This document shows positions 9,009-17,667 of a DNA stretch of 42,572 bases, piece by piece. A model generated the notes under the pieces. That model was not told the DNA's origin. It made no database searches and saw only the letters and a list, made by a program, of their open reading frames with translations. The DNA is taken from assembly GCA_903911225.1 (NCBI GenBank), contig CAIWCT010000163.1, positions 1 through 42,572 on the forward strand, in the 5' to 3' direction. Positions within the stretch are counted from its first letter, which is position 1; every line of letters starts with the position of its first letter. This DNA is from an uncultured delta proteobacterium (GTDB lineage: Bacteria > Desulfobacterota > WTBG01 > CAIYCZ01 > CAIRTM01). The position numbers and the translations under genes were made by a program.

Positions 9009-9218
9009 ATGCTGGAAATAATGACACCTAAAAAGGTTGCCCGCTATTTGCAGAAATCACTTCTCACCGTCTACAAATATGCCGGTGAGGGCGCTATCTG
9101 CGGTTTCAGAATTGGCAATTCATGGCGTTTTGATAAAGAACATATTGATCAGGCGCTCGTCACACCGGGCAGAGTGCTTGAAAAAAACCCGCAGCCTGCG
9201 GCAAGCCTTTTACCATAA
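9009..9218 (+). CDS. Small MerR/excisionase-type helix-turn-helix protein
   Basis: A 69-residue DNA-binding protein. The segment MTPKKVARYLQKSLLTVYKYAGEGAICGFRIGNSWRFDKEHID is the excisionase/MerR-like helix-turn-helix (HTH_17 type) with the usual RIGNSWRF wing. ATG 9009 is preferred because AGGAGG sits at 8999-9004; ATG 9021 is a possible internal start. It has its own perfect consensus promoter and an unusually long leader. Stand-alone proteins of this kind act as excisionases or small regulators, and no integrase is nearby to show which. Confidence 0.75.
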   Translation: MLEIMTPKKVARYLQKSLLTVYKYAGEGAICGFRIGNSWRFDKEHIDQALVTPGRVLEKNPQPAASLLP

Positions 9219-9232
9219 AAAATTTTATGGTA
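9211..9232. terminator. A/T-rich palindrome at the end of the HTH gene
   Basis: TACCATAAAA (9211-9220) pairs with TTTTATGGTA (9223-9232) around the stop codon. No strong T-run follows, so termination would be weak. Confidence 0.35.
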
Positions 9233-9274
9233 GCATATGTGCGAGCCCGTATAGAGTAGTATCGAGGAATTTTT

Positions 9275-9889
9275 ATGGATCTTGCCGTTATCATTTTTCT
9301 TTGCCTTTTGTTCCCCGCAGGAGCGGCTTACAGCTATATCCGGAACAAAAAACAGAAAACTGCGGGCAAAAAAGTTCTTGAGGCTGCCGTTGCGCGACAT
9401 GGCTCCCGCATTGTTGTCGACAGGTCATTTTCTTTGACAACCAATAAAAAATGGTGCCGTGTGCACACCGTTTTTAAATGGAAAGAGCCTATCGATCATT
9501 TTAACGACAAGCTGCACCGCTACAAGATCAGCATTGAAACTGACGCCGGCCAGGAGATTTACGCAGAGGAGCGCTCCATGACGGAGTTTTTCGGATTCTG
9601 CTGGTACCAGAGTTCAAAGCTCAAGCGCCACAAAGACCTGCGCTGCATCTGTGATGCCGTACTGCTGGAATTCCTGCCGCCCTGGCCCGGGCCGTACACG
9701 CTGAAGATTGATCTGCAGGCTACCGAAGGCGCATCTGAGCTTTTAAACTTCACGATCACGGTGAGCGAGGGGGTTGTGCCGCTTAAGCGCAAGCCCTACA
9801 TGCATGCCTGCGTCGATTTGCGAAAAAACGCACCCCGTAAGGAGTCTGGAAATGAAGAAGGCGATTTCCCCATCGATTCTCTCTGCTGA
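9275..9889 (+). CDS. Membrane-anchored protein of unknown function
   Basis: A 204-residue protein I do not recognise. One N-terminal hydrophobic segment (LAVIIFLCLLFPAGAAYSYI) is followed by KNKKQK-like basic residues, suggesting a membrane anchor. The remaining 170 residues look beta-rich (WCRVHTVFKWKEP, YTLKIDLQATEG, NFTITVSEGVVPL), compatible with an Ig-like extracellular or periplasmic domain. GAGGAA precedes the ATG. Its last 38 bases overlap the start of rpe, so the two are likely cotranscribed and translationally coupled. Confidence 0.65.
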   Translation: MDLAVIIFLCLLFPAGAAYSYIRNKKQKTAGKKVLEAAVARHGSRIVVDRSFSLTTNKKWCRVHTVFKWKEPIDHFNDKLHRYKISIETDAGQEIYAEERSMTEFFGFCWYQSSKLKRHKDLRCICDAVLLEFLPPWPGPYTLKIDLQATEGASELLNFTITVSEGVVPLKRKPYMHACVDLRKNAPRKESGNEEGDFPIDSLC

Positions 9890-10508
9890 TTTTTCACGGC
9901 TGGGAGACGAAATCAGGGCTGTAGCAGCGGCGGGCGCCGATTATATCCACATCGATGTGATGGACGGGCATTTCGTACCGAATATCACCATCGGGCCGCT
10001 CATTGTGGAGGCTGCCCGGCGCGCAACCGATGTGCCCCTTGACGTGCATTTGATGATAGAAAACGCCGATGCCTATATCGACGCATTTGCCCGGGCGGGA
10101 AGCACCATACTAACCGTGCATGCCGAAACAGGCTATCACCTGCAGCGCACGCTCCAGGTCATACGCGACAGGGGCATGAAGCCTGCCGTGGCGCTCAACC
10201 CGGCAACGCCTCTGAGCGTTATTGAATACGTGCTTGACGATGTGGACATGATTCTTCTCATGACCGTCAACCCGGGCTTTGGCGGCCAAAAGTTCATACC
10301 TGCCATGCTGCACAAAATCCGGCGACTGCGCGATATGCTGGACAGCCTGGACTATGACATCGCCATTGAAGTTGACGGCGGCATTGTTGTCGATAATATA
10401 AAGGAAGTGCGGGCAGCGGGGGCCGACATGTTCGTTTCCGGCTCGGGCATTTTCAAGACCCCGGATTACGGGCAAACAATTTCGCAGATGAAAAGCCTCA
10501 TCGCCTGA
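9852..10508 (+). CDS. rpe: Ribulose-phosphate 3-epimerase
   Basis: Interconverts ribulose 5-phosphate and xylulose 5-phosphate in the pentose phosphate pathway. The 218-residue TIM barrel begins KKAISPSILSADFSRLGDEI and shows the metal-site motifs YIHIDVMDGHFVPNITIGP and DVHLMIENAD, then MTVNPGFGGQKFIP and IEVDGGI. All active-site residues expected for the family (the catalytic Asp pair and the metal His) are present. The frame is open further upstream, but ATG 9852 has AAGGAG at 9839-9844 and gives the standard N-terminus. It overlaps the preceding gene by 38 bases. Confidence 0.96.
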   Translation: MKKAISPSILSADFSRLGDEIRAVAAAGADYIHIDVMDGHFVPNITIGPLIVEAARRATDVPLDVHLMIENADAYIDAFARAGSTILTVHAETGYHLQRTLQVIRDRGMKPAVALNPATPLSVIEYVLDDVDMILLMTVNPGFGGQKFIPAMLHKIRRLRDMLDSLDYDIAIEVDGGIVVDNIKEVRAAGADMFVSGSGIFKTPDYGQTISQMKSLIA

Positions 10509-10531
10509 TGCGCTGGCAGAAAAAAGAGCAT

Positions 10532-10563
10532 AAAAGCGCTCCCGTTAATGGAGCGCTTTTTTT
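10532..10563 (+). terminator. Rho-independent terminator of rpe
   Basis: AAAAGCGCTC (10532-10541) pairs with GAGCGCTTTT (10551-10560), followed by further T. A textbook intrinsic terminator 24 bases after the rpe stop. Confidence 0.9.
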
Positions 10564-10646
10564 ATGCGCATGCCGCTGCCGGCTGTTTCCCCTTGTCTTT
10601 TTTGCTGGTTTCATTAACAATGGAGCAGCTTTTTCACGGGAGGATT

Positions 10647-11765
10647 ATGCGTTTTACAGTTGAACATTTCGACGCGCGCTCGGGAGCCCGGGCAGGCATG
10701 CTGAGCCTGCCCCATGGCGATGTTCCCACGCCGGTATTCATGCCCGTGGGCACGCAGGGTACGGTCAAGGCCATGACCATGCGCGATATCGAGGACACAG
10801 ACGCTCCTATCATCCTGAACAACACCTATCATCTGTTTCTCAGGCCCGGGCTTGAGCTGCTTGAAAAAGCAGGCTGCCTGCACAGCTTTATCGGCTGGCA
10901 GCGGCCCATACTGACCGATTCCGGCGGTTTTCAGGTGTACTCGCTTGCCGATCTGCGCAAGCTCACCGATGAGGGCGTAACCTTTAAATCCCATATCGAC
11001 GGCTCGCTCTTCACCTTCACCCCCGAGAGCGTGGTGAAGCTGCAGGAGGGCTTTGGCGTCGATATCATGATGCAGCTTGACGAATGCCCGGCTGCTACCT
11101 CCGACAAGGAGCGCATCAGCCGCGCCGTGAGCCGCAGCCTGCTCTGGGCTGAGCGCTCGCGAGATGTTTGGTCATCGCCGCAGTCGTCGCTGTTTGGCAT
11201 TGTTCAGGGCGGCCTGCATGCAGACCTGCGGCTGCAAAGCGCAGAAGGGCTCATCGGGCTTGACCTGCCGGGCTATGCGCTAGGGGGGTTCTCGGTCGGC
11301 GAAAAAATGACGGATGCCTATCCGGTGATCGAGCAGACAGCCCGGGCCCTGCCGCGGGAAAAGCCCCGCTACCTCATGGGTGTGGGAACGCCGGAGGACA
11401 TTGTGCGGGCAGTGGGCTACGGTGTGGACATGTTTGACTGCGTGCTTCCCACGCGCTGCGCCCGCAACGGGCTTTGTTTCTGCTCACATGGCAAGCTGCG
11501 CATAAAAAATGCCCGCTATAAAGACGACTTCACACCGCTCGATGCAGCCTGTTCGTGCTATGCCTGCCGCACCTTCACCCGCGGCTATATCCGCCATCTC
11601 TACATGGCAAATGAAATCACAGCCCTCATCCTCATGACCATACACAATGTCACCTACTACCTTGACCTGTGCCGCCGGCTGCGCCAGGCCATACTGCAGG
11701 ATGACTACCAGCGGTTTTATGAGGATTTTTTCAGCGCCACTGCCGGGGCTGATCAAAAATCGTAA
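10647..11765 (+). CDS. tgt: tRNA-guanine(34) transglycosylase
   Basis: Exchanges guanine 34 of GUN-anticodon tRNAs for preQ1 in queuosine synthesis. The 372-residue length is standard. Motifs in order: PVFMPVGTQGTVKAM, LNNTYHLFLRPG, the substrate pocket TDSGGFQVYSL, GIVQGGLH, YALGGFSVGE, the nucleophile region MFDCVLPTRCARNG, and the C-terminal zinc site CSCYACRTFTRGYIRHLY with a later His. ATG 10647 has GGGAGG just upstream and gives the family N-terminus; an in-frame ATG at 10620 would add nine residues. No other queuosine gene is adjacent. Confidence 0.96.
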   Translation: MRFTVEHFDARSGARAGMLSLPHGDVPTPVFMPVGTQGTVKAMTMRDIEDTDAPIILNNTYHLFLRPGLELLEKAGCLHSFIGWQRPILTDSGGFQVYSLADLRKLTDEGVTFKSHIDGSLFTFTPESVVKLQEGFGVDIMMQLDECPAATSDKERISRAVSRSLLWAERSRDVWSSPQSSLFGIVQGGLHADLRLQSAEGLIGLDLPGYALGGFSVGEKMTDAYPVIEQTARALPREKPRYLMGVGTPEDIVRAVGYGVDMFDCVLPTRCARNGLCFCSHGKLRIKNARYKDDFTPLDAACSCYACRTFTRGYIRHLYMANEITALILMTIHNVTYYLDLCRRLRQAILQDDYQRFYEDFFSATAGADQKS

Positions 11766-11781
11766 CAACTTGATTTTACTG

Positions 11782-11841
11782 CAGCCTAAGATCTCTCCCT
11801 GCGGTCGAGATGACAGAATAAATAAACCGTCTATAGAAAAA
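11782..11841. repeat. Left inverted repeat of the ywbE segment
   Basis: About 60 bases that match 12236-12296 in inverse orientation with two mismatches and one indel by eye. It contains CTCTCCCTGCGGTCGAGATG, a widespread dispersed-repeat word. Together the two arms enclose ywbE in a 515-bp unit. Confidence 0.8.
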
Positions 11842-11890
11842 ATCTTTCCGGACACGCCGGTGTTTCCGGTATCAATACAGGGAGCTCATT

Positions 11891-12094
11891 ATGAACGGAA
11901 TGCATCGCGCCAACCTGAAGCCGGGTTTGCAGGTTCTCATCGTGCTGAAAAAAGATCAGCAATCCGGCGCTCTCACGGCAGGCAGAGTGAAGGATATTCT
12001 GACAAAATCCCCAACGCACCATCATGGCATCAAGGTCCGGCTGGAAACAGGTGAAGTCGGGCGGGTTAAGCAGATACTGCCGGAAAATCTTTGA
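11891..12094 (+). CDS. ywbE: YwbE-family small protein
   Basis: A 67-residue protein matching the YwbE family of about 65 residues: NLKPGLQVLIVLKKDQQSG, then GRVKDILTKSPTHHHGIKV and RLETGEVGRVKQIL. The SH3-like beta-rich fold suggests nucleic-acid or ribosome contact, but the function of the family is unknown. AGGGAG lies at good spacing before the ATG. The gene sits alone between the two arms of a 60-bp inverted repeat, so it may have arrived or moved as a unit. Confidence 0.85.
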   Translation: MNGMHRANLKPGLQVLIVLKKDQQSGALTAGRVKDILTKSPTHHHGIKVRLETGEVGRVKQILPENL

Positions 12095-12235
12095 GCATGG
12101 CTTCTTCCGCAATATTCATGATACCTCCAAAATAATGAAATCATACATGCGGTCAGCACGTGAGCTTTTGTTTTCATTTTTTTTATAAAAAAACCGCAGC
12201 TCTCCTTGAAACCACGCAATACTTGAACATTTTTC

Positions 12236-12296
12236 TTTTTACTATAGACGGTTTATCTATGCTGTCATCTCGACCGCAGGGAGAGATCTTAGGCTG
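12236..12296. repeat. Right inverted repeat of the ywbE segment
   Basis: Inverse partner of 11782-11841. The intergenic run 12095-12519 also contains a second related word ending TTTCGAAATGACA near 12332-12344 but no convincing gene. Confidence 0.8.
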
Positions 12297-12519
12297 ACGT
12301 ACGGCCAACTTGCTAAGATTTCTCACATTCGTTTCGAAATGACAACATAGCTACACCATTTAGTTAAATGCTCTGAATCCTTTCCCTGCCATTTTTAAAG
12401 CTGAACGAAACTTTTCTATATCCTGAGTGTTGTTAGTTTTAATTAACAGGGGTGGCCTGCTCTGGGACCCGTCAAGTAAACATGCAAACAAGCCGTGAAT
12501 ATCATTTGGAGTCTCAAGC

Positions 12520-13842
12520 ATGAAAAAAACAATGGTCGCTCTTGCCCTCTTCCTTGTACTGCTCACCGGCACAGCCTCTGCCGCTAATAACTATTCACCT
12601 TTTCTTTCATGGGCAGTGCAGTATGCCTCCTATAATGAATCGAAATTAAAAGACCCCTATACGGGCTGGCATGTATTATCCGATGACTATGCCCAGCCCA
12701 ATTATATCGACGGCTTTTCTCTTGAATGGGACTATTATGCATTCACCAACCTCGATGGAAAATTCACGGGCACTATCGGGATCACCATCAATGACCCCAG
12801 AGCCCATCTTGGAAACGATTCGGGCTGGGTAGTGCCCGGCGTCTTTCCGTCGCTGCAGCCCTCCGGCGGCAATGCCGCAATCATCGGCAGGTTTGCCGAC
12901 GGTACAAAAAAAGCTGAATTTTTACATTTTGGCCTTTTTAACGGCACGACAAAAACAGCCGGCAAAGACCTGCGAACATTTGACTGCACAATGGACAACG
13001 GCACCGGCTACAGCAGACAATATCCCCTGCCCGATGGCGCTGGCGGGTACGCAGGCATTAAGCTTGAAGGCGAATCACCGACCATGCAGTGGAATCTGAC
13101 GGTTACGCCCCTGTGGCCCGAGCGCATCGCCGACCGCGGCAAGACCTGGCGCATAGGCGACGATGTGGGGGTCTTGCCTGCCGAGCATTTTACGGTAAAT
13201 TCAATCTGGCTGTCGATACAGGTTAAGGGAACAATAACCCGCAAAAACCTGCATGAAACGCTTGAGATCGACGCCATCGGCTACCGCGAGGATTCTTTTG
13301 GCCGCTATGCTTTTGTAACCGGCGGATGGGATTTCACCTTCGGCCTCGACCCGGTTAACAAAACAGAATTTATGATTCAGACCTTTTATCCGTTTTCAAA
13401 AAAACTTGATTTCATGTACGTGCAATTCGAGCACGACGGGCAGGATGTTTTCCGTGAATTCAGAGCAGACAAAGGGCAGCTTGGATGGGAACACCCCGAA
13501 TGGCACTGGAATGACGCGGCAAAAATTTGCCACCCGTCAACAACAAAAATAGTTGCTGAAGACAGCGATTATATCGTTGAGATTACTGCTGATATTGAAC
13601 AGGAGTATGCTCCCATTCTGTCCGATATTACCATAATGACCAAGCTCTATGTGATTACGGAACTGATGCCGGACTTCGTCGGAACGGTTAAGGAAAAGGC
13701 CACTGGCAAAACCGTAGCAGTTTTAAACGGAACAGGCGGGGGTGAGTTCTCTACGCTCAGAAATCTCTCGGGGTTACAGCCGACGGACGGCATGTGCACG
13801 AGCACGTTTAAACCTTTTTTCCGTATGCCTTTTCCGCGATAA
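12520..13842 (+). CDS. Exported protein of unknown function, possibly CrtC/AttH lipocalin-like
   Basis: A 440-residue protein with a clear signal peptide (MKKTMVALALFLVLLTGTASA, cleavage near 21). The mature part is rich in beta strands and aromatic residues: FSLEWDYYAFTNLDGKFTG, then MQWNLTVTPLWPER, RYAFVTGGWDFTFG and EFMIQTFYP. Alternating strands with many W/Y residues recall the double lipocalin fold of the CrtC/AttH (carotenoid hydratase-like) group, but I see no diagnostic motif, so this is only a suggestion. TTGGAG precedes the ATG. It is monocistronic. Carotenoid genes are absent from the neighbourhood. Confidence 0.7.
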   Translation: MKKTMVALALFLVLLTGTASAANNYSPFLSWAVQYASYNESKLKDPYTGWHVLSDDYAQPNYIDGFSLEWDYYAFTNLDGKFTGTIGITINDPRAHLGNDSGWVVPGVFPSLQPSGGNAAIIGRFADGTKKAEFLHFGLFNGTTKTAGKDLRTFDCTMDNGTGYSRQYPLPDGAGGYAGIKLEGESPTMQWNLTVTPLWPERIADRGKTWRIGDDVGVLPAEHFTVNSIWLSIQVKGTITRKNLHETLEIDAIGYREDSFGRYAFVTGGWDFTFGLDPVNKTEFMIQTFYPFSKKLDFMYVQFEHDGQDVFREFRADKGQLGWEHPEWHWNDAAKICHPSTTKIVAEDSDYIVEITADIEQEYAPILSDITIMTKLYVITELMPDFVGTVKEKATGKTVAVLNGTGGGEFSTLRNLSGLQPTDGMCTSTFKPFFRMPFPR

Positions 13843-13900
13843 GCTCTGACAATGCAAGACGGGCGGGCTATCTCTAAAATTTCGGTATACATAAACAGGG

Positions 13901-14065
13901 AAACTTATACCCAATACATATGAATTAAGTGCAGCGTATTTCTTCCTCGCCCCCGCGAGGGGGAGAGGATTAGAGGTGAGGGGGCATTTTATATCACCAC
14001 TCAACCCGACCTTCTCCCGCAAGGGGAGAAGGAACTCTTAATTCACAGGTATTGGAGTTTATACC
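13901..14065. repeat. 165-bp repeat element with imperfect inverted ends
   Basis: The left end (13901-13929, containing CCAATACATATGAATTAAG) and right end (14037-14065, containing CTTAATTCACAGGTATTGG) are imperfect inverses. The interior holds the hairpin words CCCCCGCGAGGGGGAG and CTTCTCCCGCAAGGGGAGAA. It has no coding capacity and separates the exported protein from the topB side. Confidence 0.55.
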
Positions 14066-14071
14066 CCCCGC

Positions 14072-14197
14072 TCATTTGCCGCCCTTTTTAATCTTACGCA
14101 GCTTGGGAACGAATTTTAAAATTTCGCGCCTGTCGCGTTCGTAATCTTTATGAAGCTTTTTAACAGCAGGCAGCCCCTTGCTTTTTACCTTTACCAT
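14072..14197 (-). CDS. Possible 41-residue basic protein downstream of topB
   Basis: A short lysine/arginine-rich frame (MVKVKSKGLPAVKKLHKDY, ending LRKIKKGGK) with GAGG six bases before the ATG. The same frame is open further upstream without a start codon until it runs into topB, so it may be the tail of a decayed gene. I do not recognise it. Confidence 0.25.
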   Translation of the reverse strand: MVKVKSKGLPAVKKLHKDYERDRREILKFVPKLRKIKKGGK

Positions 14198-14282
14198 TAA
14201 GGCCTCATCTCTCTGCGTGAAACTATCAGGATAAAGATTCCCAATCCCGTTGTCCCTGATTACTACAGGGTATACTGACCCC

Positions 14283-16562
14283 TTAACTTTCCAATGGCTC
14301 CCTGGGTTTTGCCTCCTGGAACATATTGCAGCCCGTGCATCGGTAAAACCACTGCCCTCTGCGCGTTGAAGGAACAACCTGCGTGGGTTTGCCGCAGCTT
14401 GTGCAGGCGATGGGATCAGGCATGCGGGGATCTGCTTCTTTTTCCGTCTGCCATGTGTCGCACTGCGCACAGAGCTTTCCCCCGCTTTTGGTGGTTTTGA
14501 TTGGCCCCTGGCAAAATCGACACAGCTCCAGCGGTTTGCCTGTAGCGTCCGAATCAAAAGACACCCTGCAGCCTGTATTTGCCGTTGCGGCGCACTTCAC
14601 ATAGTATCTGCCTTCCCAGTCCCGAAGATGCAGGTTGGAACCACATTTCGTGCAGGTTCCCACCACGGGCCCGAAAATACGCCGGCCAGCCTGGGGGGCC
14701 TGCTGTTTGATCTGTTGCACCAGCTCCATCACGAAGCTCTGGATGCCGCGCATGAACTCGTCGCGCTGGCCCGCTCCCCGGCGAATCTGTTCCAGACGAG
14801 CTTCCCATTCGCCGGTCATCTGCGGGCTTTTCAGGGTCTCGGCCCGGATAGATTGCACCAGCTCAATCCCTTTGGCTGTGGGCTGCAGGATGTTACGCTT
14901 GCGCTCAACAAACCCGCGTTTCAGCAGGGTTTCGATGATGTTGGCCCGGGTGGCGGGTGTGCCCAGGCCGCAGTCTTTCATGGCCCCCTTCAGTTCTTCA
15001 TCATCGAGTTCCTTCCCCGCGCTCTGCATGGCGCCCAGCAAATCCCCTTCGGTCATGCGCTTGGGAGGTGAGGTCTTGCCTGCCCGGGGGCACAGATCTT
15101 TCGTCTGCACGGCTTCTTCCTTGATAACTTTCGGCAGCAGACCGGAGTCCTCATCCTCCTCCGACTCCTGCGCCTCGGGGCCATCCACCTTTATTGTGTC
15201 TTTTTTCGGACGGCTATGGGGCGGGTCTACGGCAGACCAACCCAACTCCTTCACAACCGTGCCCGTGGTCTTAAAAGTTTCCTTAACGATTTTTGTTATG
15301 ATGGTAGTCTTGCCTTCGACACGCTCGGGAAAATGCGCAGCCAAAAACCTGCGTCCGATCAGTTCATATATCTTCAGCTGATCTCCCTGAAGCTTTCTGG
15401 CCGGATTCTCCGTCGGCACCAGGGCCGAGTGGTCCTCCACCTCTTTATCGTTCACAAAACGCTTTTCGAGCTTCACTGGCCAGCGGTTGCGAAGCTCCTG
15501 CACGAAAGGCTGCACTTCAGCAAGCTGGCCCTGCGCAATGGCCTTAAGCCAGCCCACGGTCTTTTGGGCATCACTTTCAGTCAGGTATCTGGAATTCGTG
15601 CGCGGGTAGCTGATAAGCTTGGCCTCATAGAGTTCCTGCGCTACTGACAGGGTATGCTCAGCCGTAAAACCGAATCGCTTGTTTGCCTCTTTTTGAAGGT
15701 TCGTAAGGTCGTAGAGCAGCTCGGGTTTTTTCTTTTCCGTCCGGGAAGTCAGCGATGCAACCTTGCCGGGCAGTCCGGACAGCTTGTTTGCAAGTGCCTG
15801 TGCGTCCTGCTCCTGTTCAAAGCGATCCTGATCCCTGCCCTCAACTTTGCAAAACCATTTTCCCCGGTAGGTGCCGCCCTCGGCCTGGAACGTGGCCCAT
15901 AAAACCCAGAAGTCCTTCGGGATGAAGTCCGTGATTTCCCGCTCGCGATTGACAAGAAGCGCCAGCGTTGGCGTTTGAACGCGGCCGATGGAGTACACAC
16001 CTTCTGCTCCCGAGCGCTGCATAACCAGAGTTTGGGCTCGCGTACAGTTGATGCCGACCAGCCAGTCTGCCTCCTGCCGACAGCGCGCCGCATCCCGCAG
16101 GCCCTGGTACACCTCGCCCGGCTTCATCCGGGCATAGGACTCCCGAATGGCGTCATCCGTGAGACTCGAGGTCCAGAACCTCAATACCTTTTTTGTGCAT
16201 CCGGACAGGCGATAGACCAGATCAAAAATAAGCTCGCCTTCGCGGCCGGCGTCCGTCGCGTTCACGACTTCCGTCACATCGTCGCGGGTCAATAATTGCG
16301 CCACAATTTTGTATTGCTCCCGGGTGGCCTCGATGGGTGAGTACTGAAAAGGATCAGGGAAAAATGGCAGGGTCTCCATCCTCCAGGATTTAAGCCCGGG
16401 ATCATAAACTTCCGGTCCCACAGCCTGCACCAGATGCCCCACGCACCAGGTGACGATAACGTCGCCACCCTGAATAAAGCTCCGCCCCGAGCCCTGAATG
16501 CCCAAAGCCGCAGCAATGGAGCGGCCCACGCTGGGCTTTTCACTGATGATAAGACGTATCAA
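14283..16562 (-). CDS. topB: DNA topoisomerase III (type IA), plasmid/ICE TraE-like
   Basis: A 759-residue type IA topoisomerase that passes single strands through a transient tyrosine-linked nick, used to decatenate DNA. The toprim part begins IRLIISEKPSVGRSIAAALG with Glu8, and carries NATDAGREGELIFDLVYR with the Asp104 acidic cluster. The catalytic tyrosine is Tyr319 in LISYPRTNSRYLTE. The C-terminus has three zinc-ribbon units (CTKCGS...C..C, CRFCQGP...CAQC, CTSCGKP...CTGC), as in topoisomerases carried by conjugative elements. It directly precedes, in the same orientation, the broken hsdR piece and Fic region, so it may have come with mobile DNA. Confidence 0.95.
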   Translation of the reverse strand: MIRLIISEKPSVGRSIAAALGIQGSGRSFIQGGDVIVTWCVGHLVQAVGPEVYDPGLKSWRMETLPFFPDPFQYSPIEATREQYKIVAQLLTRDDVTEVVNATDAGREGELIFDLVYRLSGCTKKVLRFWTSSLTDDAIRESYARMKPGEVYQGLRDAARCRQEADWLVGINCTRAQTLVMQRSGAEGVYSIGRVQTPTLALLVNREREITDFIPKDFWVLWATFQAEGGTYRGKWFCKVEGRDQDRFEQEQDAQALANKLSGLPGKVASLTSRTEKKKPELLYDLTNLQKEANKRFGFTAEHTLSVAQELYEAKLISYPRTNSRYLTESDAQKTVGWLKAIAQGQLAEVQPFVQELRNRWPVKLEKRFVNDKEVEDHSALVPTENPARKLQGDQLKIYELIGRRFLAAHFPERVEGKTTIITKIVKETFKTTGTVVKELGWSAVDPPHSRPKKDTIKVDGPEAQESEEDEDSGLLPKVIKEEAVQTKDLCPRAGKTSPPKRMTEGDLLGAMQSAGKELDDEELKGAMKDCGLGTPATRANIIETLLKRGFVERKRNILQPTAKGIELVQSIRAETLKSPQMTGEWEARLEQIRRGAGQRDEFMRGIQSFVMELVQQIKQQAPQAGRRIFGPVVGTCTKCGSNLHLRDWEGRYYVKCAATANTGCRVSFDSDATGKPLELCRFCQGPIKTTKSGGKLCAQCDTWQTEKEADPRMPDPIACTSCGKPTQVVPSTRRGQWFYRCTGCNMFQEAKPREPLES

Positions 16563-16592
16563 AAGATATCCTTTGAACTGGAGTCAAATCTG

Positions 16593-16618
16593 CTTGTGGC
16601 TTTTATCAAGCTGTTCGC
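16593..16618. repeat. 26-bp direct repeat, left copy
   Basis: CTTGTGGCTTTTATCAAGCT plus GTTCGC; 23 of 26 positions match 17733-17758 in the same orientation. The two copies bracket the hsdR fragment and fic. Homology between the fragment and intact hsdR ends right at this copy. Confidence 0.5.
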
Positions 16619-16620
16619 CA

Positions 16621-16820
16621 CAGATGCGTCTCCCCCTTAACTTCTATCCTGTTGTTTCCGCCAGCCAGGGCTTTAACACCTCCGACAGCACAACCTGGTC
16701 AAGCCGCCCATTGCGCAGCTTTACTGCTTCTTCGCGGCTGAGATACTTCCAGCCCAGGGCATGCAGCACCTGAATTGCCGGTATCACTGAATCAAAGTCT
16801 TCAAGATAGGAAAGGCTCAT
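16621..16820 (-). pseudogene. Truncated, frameshifted 5' fragment of hsdR
   Basis: About 200 bases that match the 5' end of the intact hsdR (27422-27622) with roughly ten substitutions by eye. The translation runs MSLSYLEDFDSVIPAIQVLH through DQVVLSEVLKPWLAE, then a one-base deletion in an A-run (T-run at about 16653 on the plus strand) shifts the frame to a stop at 16644. Matching DNA continues to about 16621 and then breaks off. Only the first 60 or so of 1073 codons remain, so nuclease and motor domains are absent. It follows fic by 19 bases, which suggests a former fic-hsdR arrangement rather than a simple copy of the present abi-hsdR locus. Confidence 0.88.
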
Positions 16821-16839
16821 GGCTTTTCCACTTTTCTAA

Positions 16840-17595
16840 TTAACCCTCGTCCAGATTCTTTAATAATCTGATGTAATCTCTCTGGCTTTCGCAAACCATG
16901 CACGACAGCAGGTTGATGAAGGGTTTATTGTCGCCGGTATTGGTCGCCTTCAGCGTGTCAATATAATCGGGCCGGAGCACCGGCGGAATAATGGTGATCG
17001 GATAGCCTGCCTGCAGGAGAGCCAGATTCATTAAGAGCCGGGCTGTTCTGCCGTTACCGTCAATGAACGGATGGATGCTTACTAGCCCTATATGCAGCAG
17101 TGCGGCAAACTCTATTGGGTGTGTGCCTGCCCTCTTCGCCTCAACATCAGCGGCAAAATCCCGCATAAGCTTTTTTATTTCCTGCGGGCGGGGGAGCGCA
17201 AGCGTTGAGCCCGTTATTACAACGCCAACCTTGCGATAGTGCCCTGCTTGTTTTGCGTCTATTCTGAAATAAAAAAGTTTATGAAGATCAAGAATATGCC
17301 GCTCTGTTATTGTTTGCTGCCGGGCCAGCTTGTACAGAAGGTCGAAAGCCTCGCTGTGCCCAATCGCTTCGAAATGGTCCTTGAGGGGCTTGCCGCCGAT
17401 AGTGATGCCGTCTTCGAGCACAACCTTGGTTTCGGATTCCGTGAGGCTATTGCCTTCAAGGGCATTGCTGGAATACGTCAACCCAATGCGGTAATACTCC
17501 TTGAGCTGCTTCAGGGCATGTTTGCTCAAAGGTCGCATTGCAAGGATTTCCCGTAACATCTGATCGGCTTCTTTTATACGGTTGTCGAATTTCAT
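16840..17595 (-). CDS. Fic-family protein (AMPylase-type), class II
   Basis: A 251-residue protein that probably transfers AMP or another nucleotide moiety to a protein hydroxyl. The catalytic core HPFIDGNGRTARLL at residues 175-188 matches the HxFx(D/E)GNGRxxR motif with His175. The N-terminal segment TYSSNALEGNSLT (residues 40-52) fits the self-inhibitory (S/T)xxxE(G/N) motif of class II Fic enzymes with Glu47. The flap PLKDHFEAIGHSEAFDLL is also typical. ATG 17595 has AAAGGAG at good spacing, although the frame is open further upstream. It stands just upstream of the broken hsdR, and Fic genes are frequent in restriction loci. Confidence 0.93.
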   Translation of the reverse strand: MKFDNRIKEADQMLREILAMRPLSKHALKQLKEYYRIGLTYSSNALEGNSLTESETKVVLEDGITIGGKPLKDHFEAIGHSEAFDLLYKLARQQTITERHILDLHKLFYFRIDAKQAGHYRKVGVVITGSTLALPRPQEIKKLMRDFAADVEAKRAGTHPIEFAALLHIGLVSIHPFIDGNGRTARLLMNLALLQAGYPITIIPPVLRPDYIDTLKATNTGDNKPFINLLSCMVCESQRDYIRLLKNLDEG

Positions 17596-17667
17596 GGCGC
17601 ATACTCCTTTCGGGAATTTGTTGGGTTCGCCCTTTTGCTGGTGCTTCTTTGCAAGTATTTGTTTTGA

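Noticed and set aside
12063-12113. Tiny minus-strand frame starting MNIAEEAMLK with GGAGG upstream
   Set aside because: Sixteen or so codons overlapping ywbE in antisense; the ribosome-site match is probably chance.
12360-12521. Minus-strand frame MLETPNDIHGLF...GFRAFN divergent from the exported-protein gene
   Set aside because: Its start overlaps the start of the well-supported plus-strand gene, it has no ribosome site and resembles nothing I know.
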